This document shows positions 5,230 to 5,899 of a DNA stretch of 5,899 bases, piece after piece (within the stretch, counting starts at the first letter, position 1; each line of letters starts with the position of its first letter). The translations under genes and the position numbers were made by a program. Origin of the DNA: Chloroflexota bacterium (GTDB taxonomy: Bacteria; Chloroflexota; Anaerolineae; Promineifilales; Promineifilaceae); the NCBI GenBank assembly GCA_008501785.1, contig QQUD01001054.1, positions 1 to 5,899 of the forward strand, read 5' to 3'. The notes under the pieces were generated by a model. The model ran no database searches and was not told where the DNA came from. It saw only the letters and a program-made list of their open reading frames with translations.

Positions 5230-5899
5230 ATGCGCGGTAAAAAAATCCTCATAACCGGTGGATTAGGATTTATTGGGTCAAATCTGGCAAGGCGTCTAGT
5301 GAAAATGGGCGCAGATGTCACTTTAGTTGATAGCCTGATCCCCGAATATGGGGGCAACCTTTACAATATTGCCGACATTAAAAATGATGTCGAGGTTAAC
5401 ATCTCCGATGTGCGTGATACCCACAGTATGCGCTATTTGGTGCAAAAGAAGGATTATTTGTTCAATCTGGCAGGCCAAACCAGCCATATGGACTCAATGC
5501 ATGATCCTTTTACTGATCTGGACATCAATTGTCGCGCACAATTGTCTATTTTGGAAACATGTCGTAAATATAATCCTGAAATTAATATTGTGTTTGCCAG
5601 CACACGGCAGATTTATGGAAAACCCGATTACCTGCCGGTGGATGAAACACATTTGCTGAGACCAGTAGACGTAAACGGCATCAACAAGATGGCTGGCGAA
5701 TGGTATCATATTCTTTATAACAATGTTTATGGCCTCCGGGCTTGTGCCTTGCGCCTCACCAACACCTATGGCCCTCGCATGCGGATTAAAGATGCACGTC
5801 AAACGTTTCTAGGCGTATGGATTCGTTATTTGATTGAAGGTAAACCTTTTGAAGTCTGGGGTGGGGAACAGTTGCGTGATTTTACGTTTGTAGAGGATG
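5230..5899 (+). CDS. NAD-dependent epimerase/dehydratase-like extended SDR, 3' end missing
   Basis: 223 residues are visible before the window edge, with no stop in frame. It is an extended SDR of the sugar-nucleotide epimerase/dehydratase type. The Rossmann motif TGGLGFIG is at 9-16, and D34 after strand 2 (LVD) indicates NAD. NLAGQTSH is the usual strand-4 segment. ASTRQIYG (123-130) holds T125 at the catalytic Ser/Thr position, and RLTNTYGPR is the family's substrate-loop motif. The YxxxK motif reads N149-G-I-N-K153, so the catalytic Tyr is Asn while Lys stays. R126-Q127 replace the Asp-Glu of dTDP-glucose 4,6-dehydratases, so that reaction is unlikely. Upstream in-frame starts at 5194 (AAGG 5 nt before), 5203 and 5209 would overlap the BKACE gene; I chose 5230 because it places the Rossmann glycines at the usual depth and allows re-initiation after the TAA at 5220. 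It most likely modifies a nucleotide-linked sugar. Confidence 0.88.
   Translation, partial: MRGKKILITGGLGFIGSNLARRLVKMGADVTLVDSLIPEYGGNLYNIADIKNDVEVNISDVRDTHSMRYLVQKKDYLFNLAGQTSHMDSMHDPFTDLDINCRAQLSILETCRKYNPEINIVFASTRQIYGKPDYLPVDETHLLRPVDVNGINKMAGEWYHILYNNVYGLRACALRLTNTYGPRMRIKDARQTFLGVWIRYLIEGKPFEVWGGEQLRDFTFVED

Noticed and set aside
5348..5659. 103-residue plus-strand frame near the right end
   Set aside because: It is a shifted-frame shadow of the epimerase-like gene, whose true frame is open to the window edge with all family motifs.

Overview
The window is 5.9 kb of bacterial DNA of medium G+C, with sigma70-like promoters, clear Shine-Dalgarno sites and one textbook intrinsic terminator. 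The protein sequences, above all the dihydrolipoyl dehydrogenase with its actinobacterial/Chloroflexi-like active-site surroundings, suggest a Gram-positive-type or Chloroflexota (Anaerolineae-like) genome. This placement rests on memory of protein families and is tentative.

Layout, left to right. (1) 1-334, minus strand: the N-terminal part of a two-helix membrane protein that runs off the left edge. (2) 335-501: a divergent promoter region. (3) 502-1893, plus: a complete lipoamide dehydrogenase gene (lpdA), closed by a strong terminator at 1905-1937. (4) 1938-2229: an intergenic region with a good extended -10 promoter and a leader of about 165 nt. (5) 2230-3195 and 3217-3981, plus: a two-gene operon of a cytoplasmic glycoside-hydrolase-like TIM-barrel protein and a classical short-chain dehydrogenase. 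(6) 3982-4358: a long gap that includes a stop-free, coding-like stretch in the SDR frame with no start codon, and inverted repeats. (7) 4359-5222 and about 5230-5899, plus: a BKACE-family (DUF849) beta-keto acid cleavage enzyme followed 7 nt later by an NAD-dependent sugar-nucleotide epimerase/dehydratase-like protein cut by the right edge.

lpdA looks like a self-contained housekeeping transcription unit; no other subunit of a 2-oxo acid dehydrogenase complex is in view. To its right the genes are carbohydrate or keto-acid related. The sugar-active-like barrel and the SDR plausibly act on one small metabolite. The BKACE enzyme and the epimerase-like protein are tightly coupled, which suggests a joint pathway making or modifying a sugar nucleotide or an acyl group on one.

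The most notable feature is in the epimerase-like protein: the catalytic Tyr of the YxxxK motif is replaced by Asn, and the residues after the active-site Thr are Arg-Gln. The BKACE enzyme keeps its metal and catalytic residues but carries Ile where the lysine-fermentation enzyme has a substrate-binding Glu. Together they look like a pair with non-standard chemistry. No CRISPR array, tRNA, rRNA, insertion sequence or phage gene was seen.
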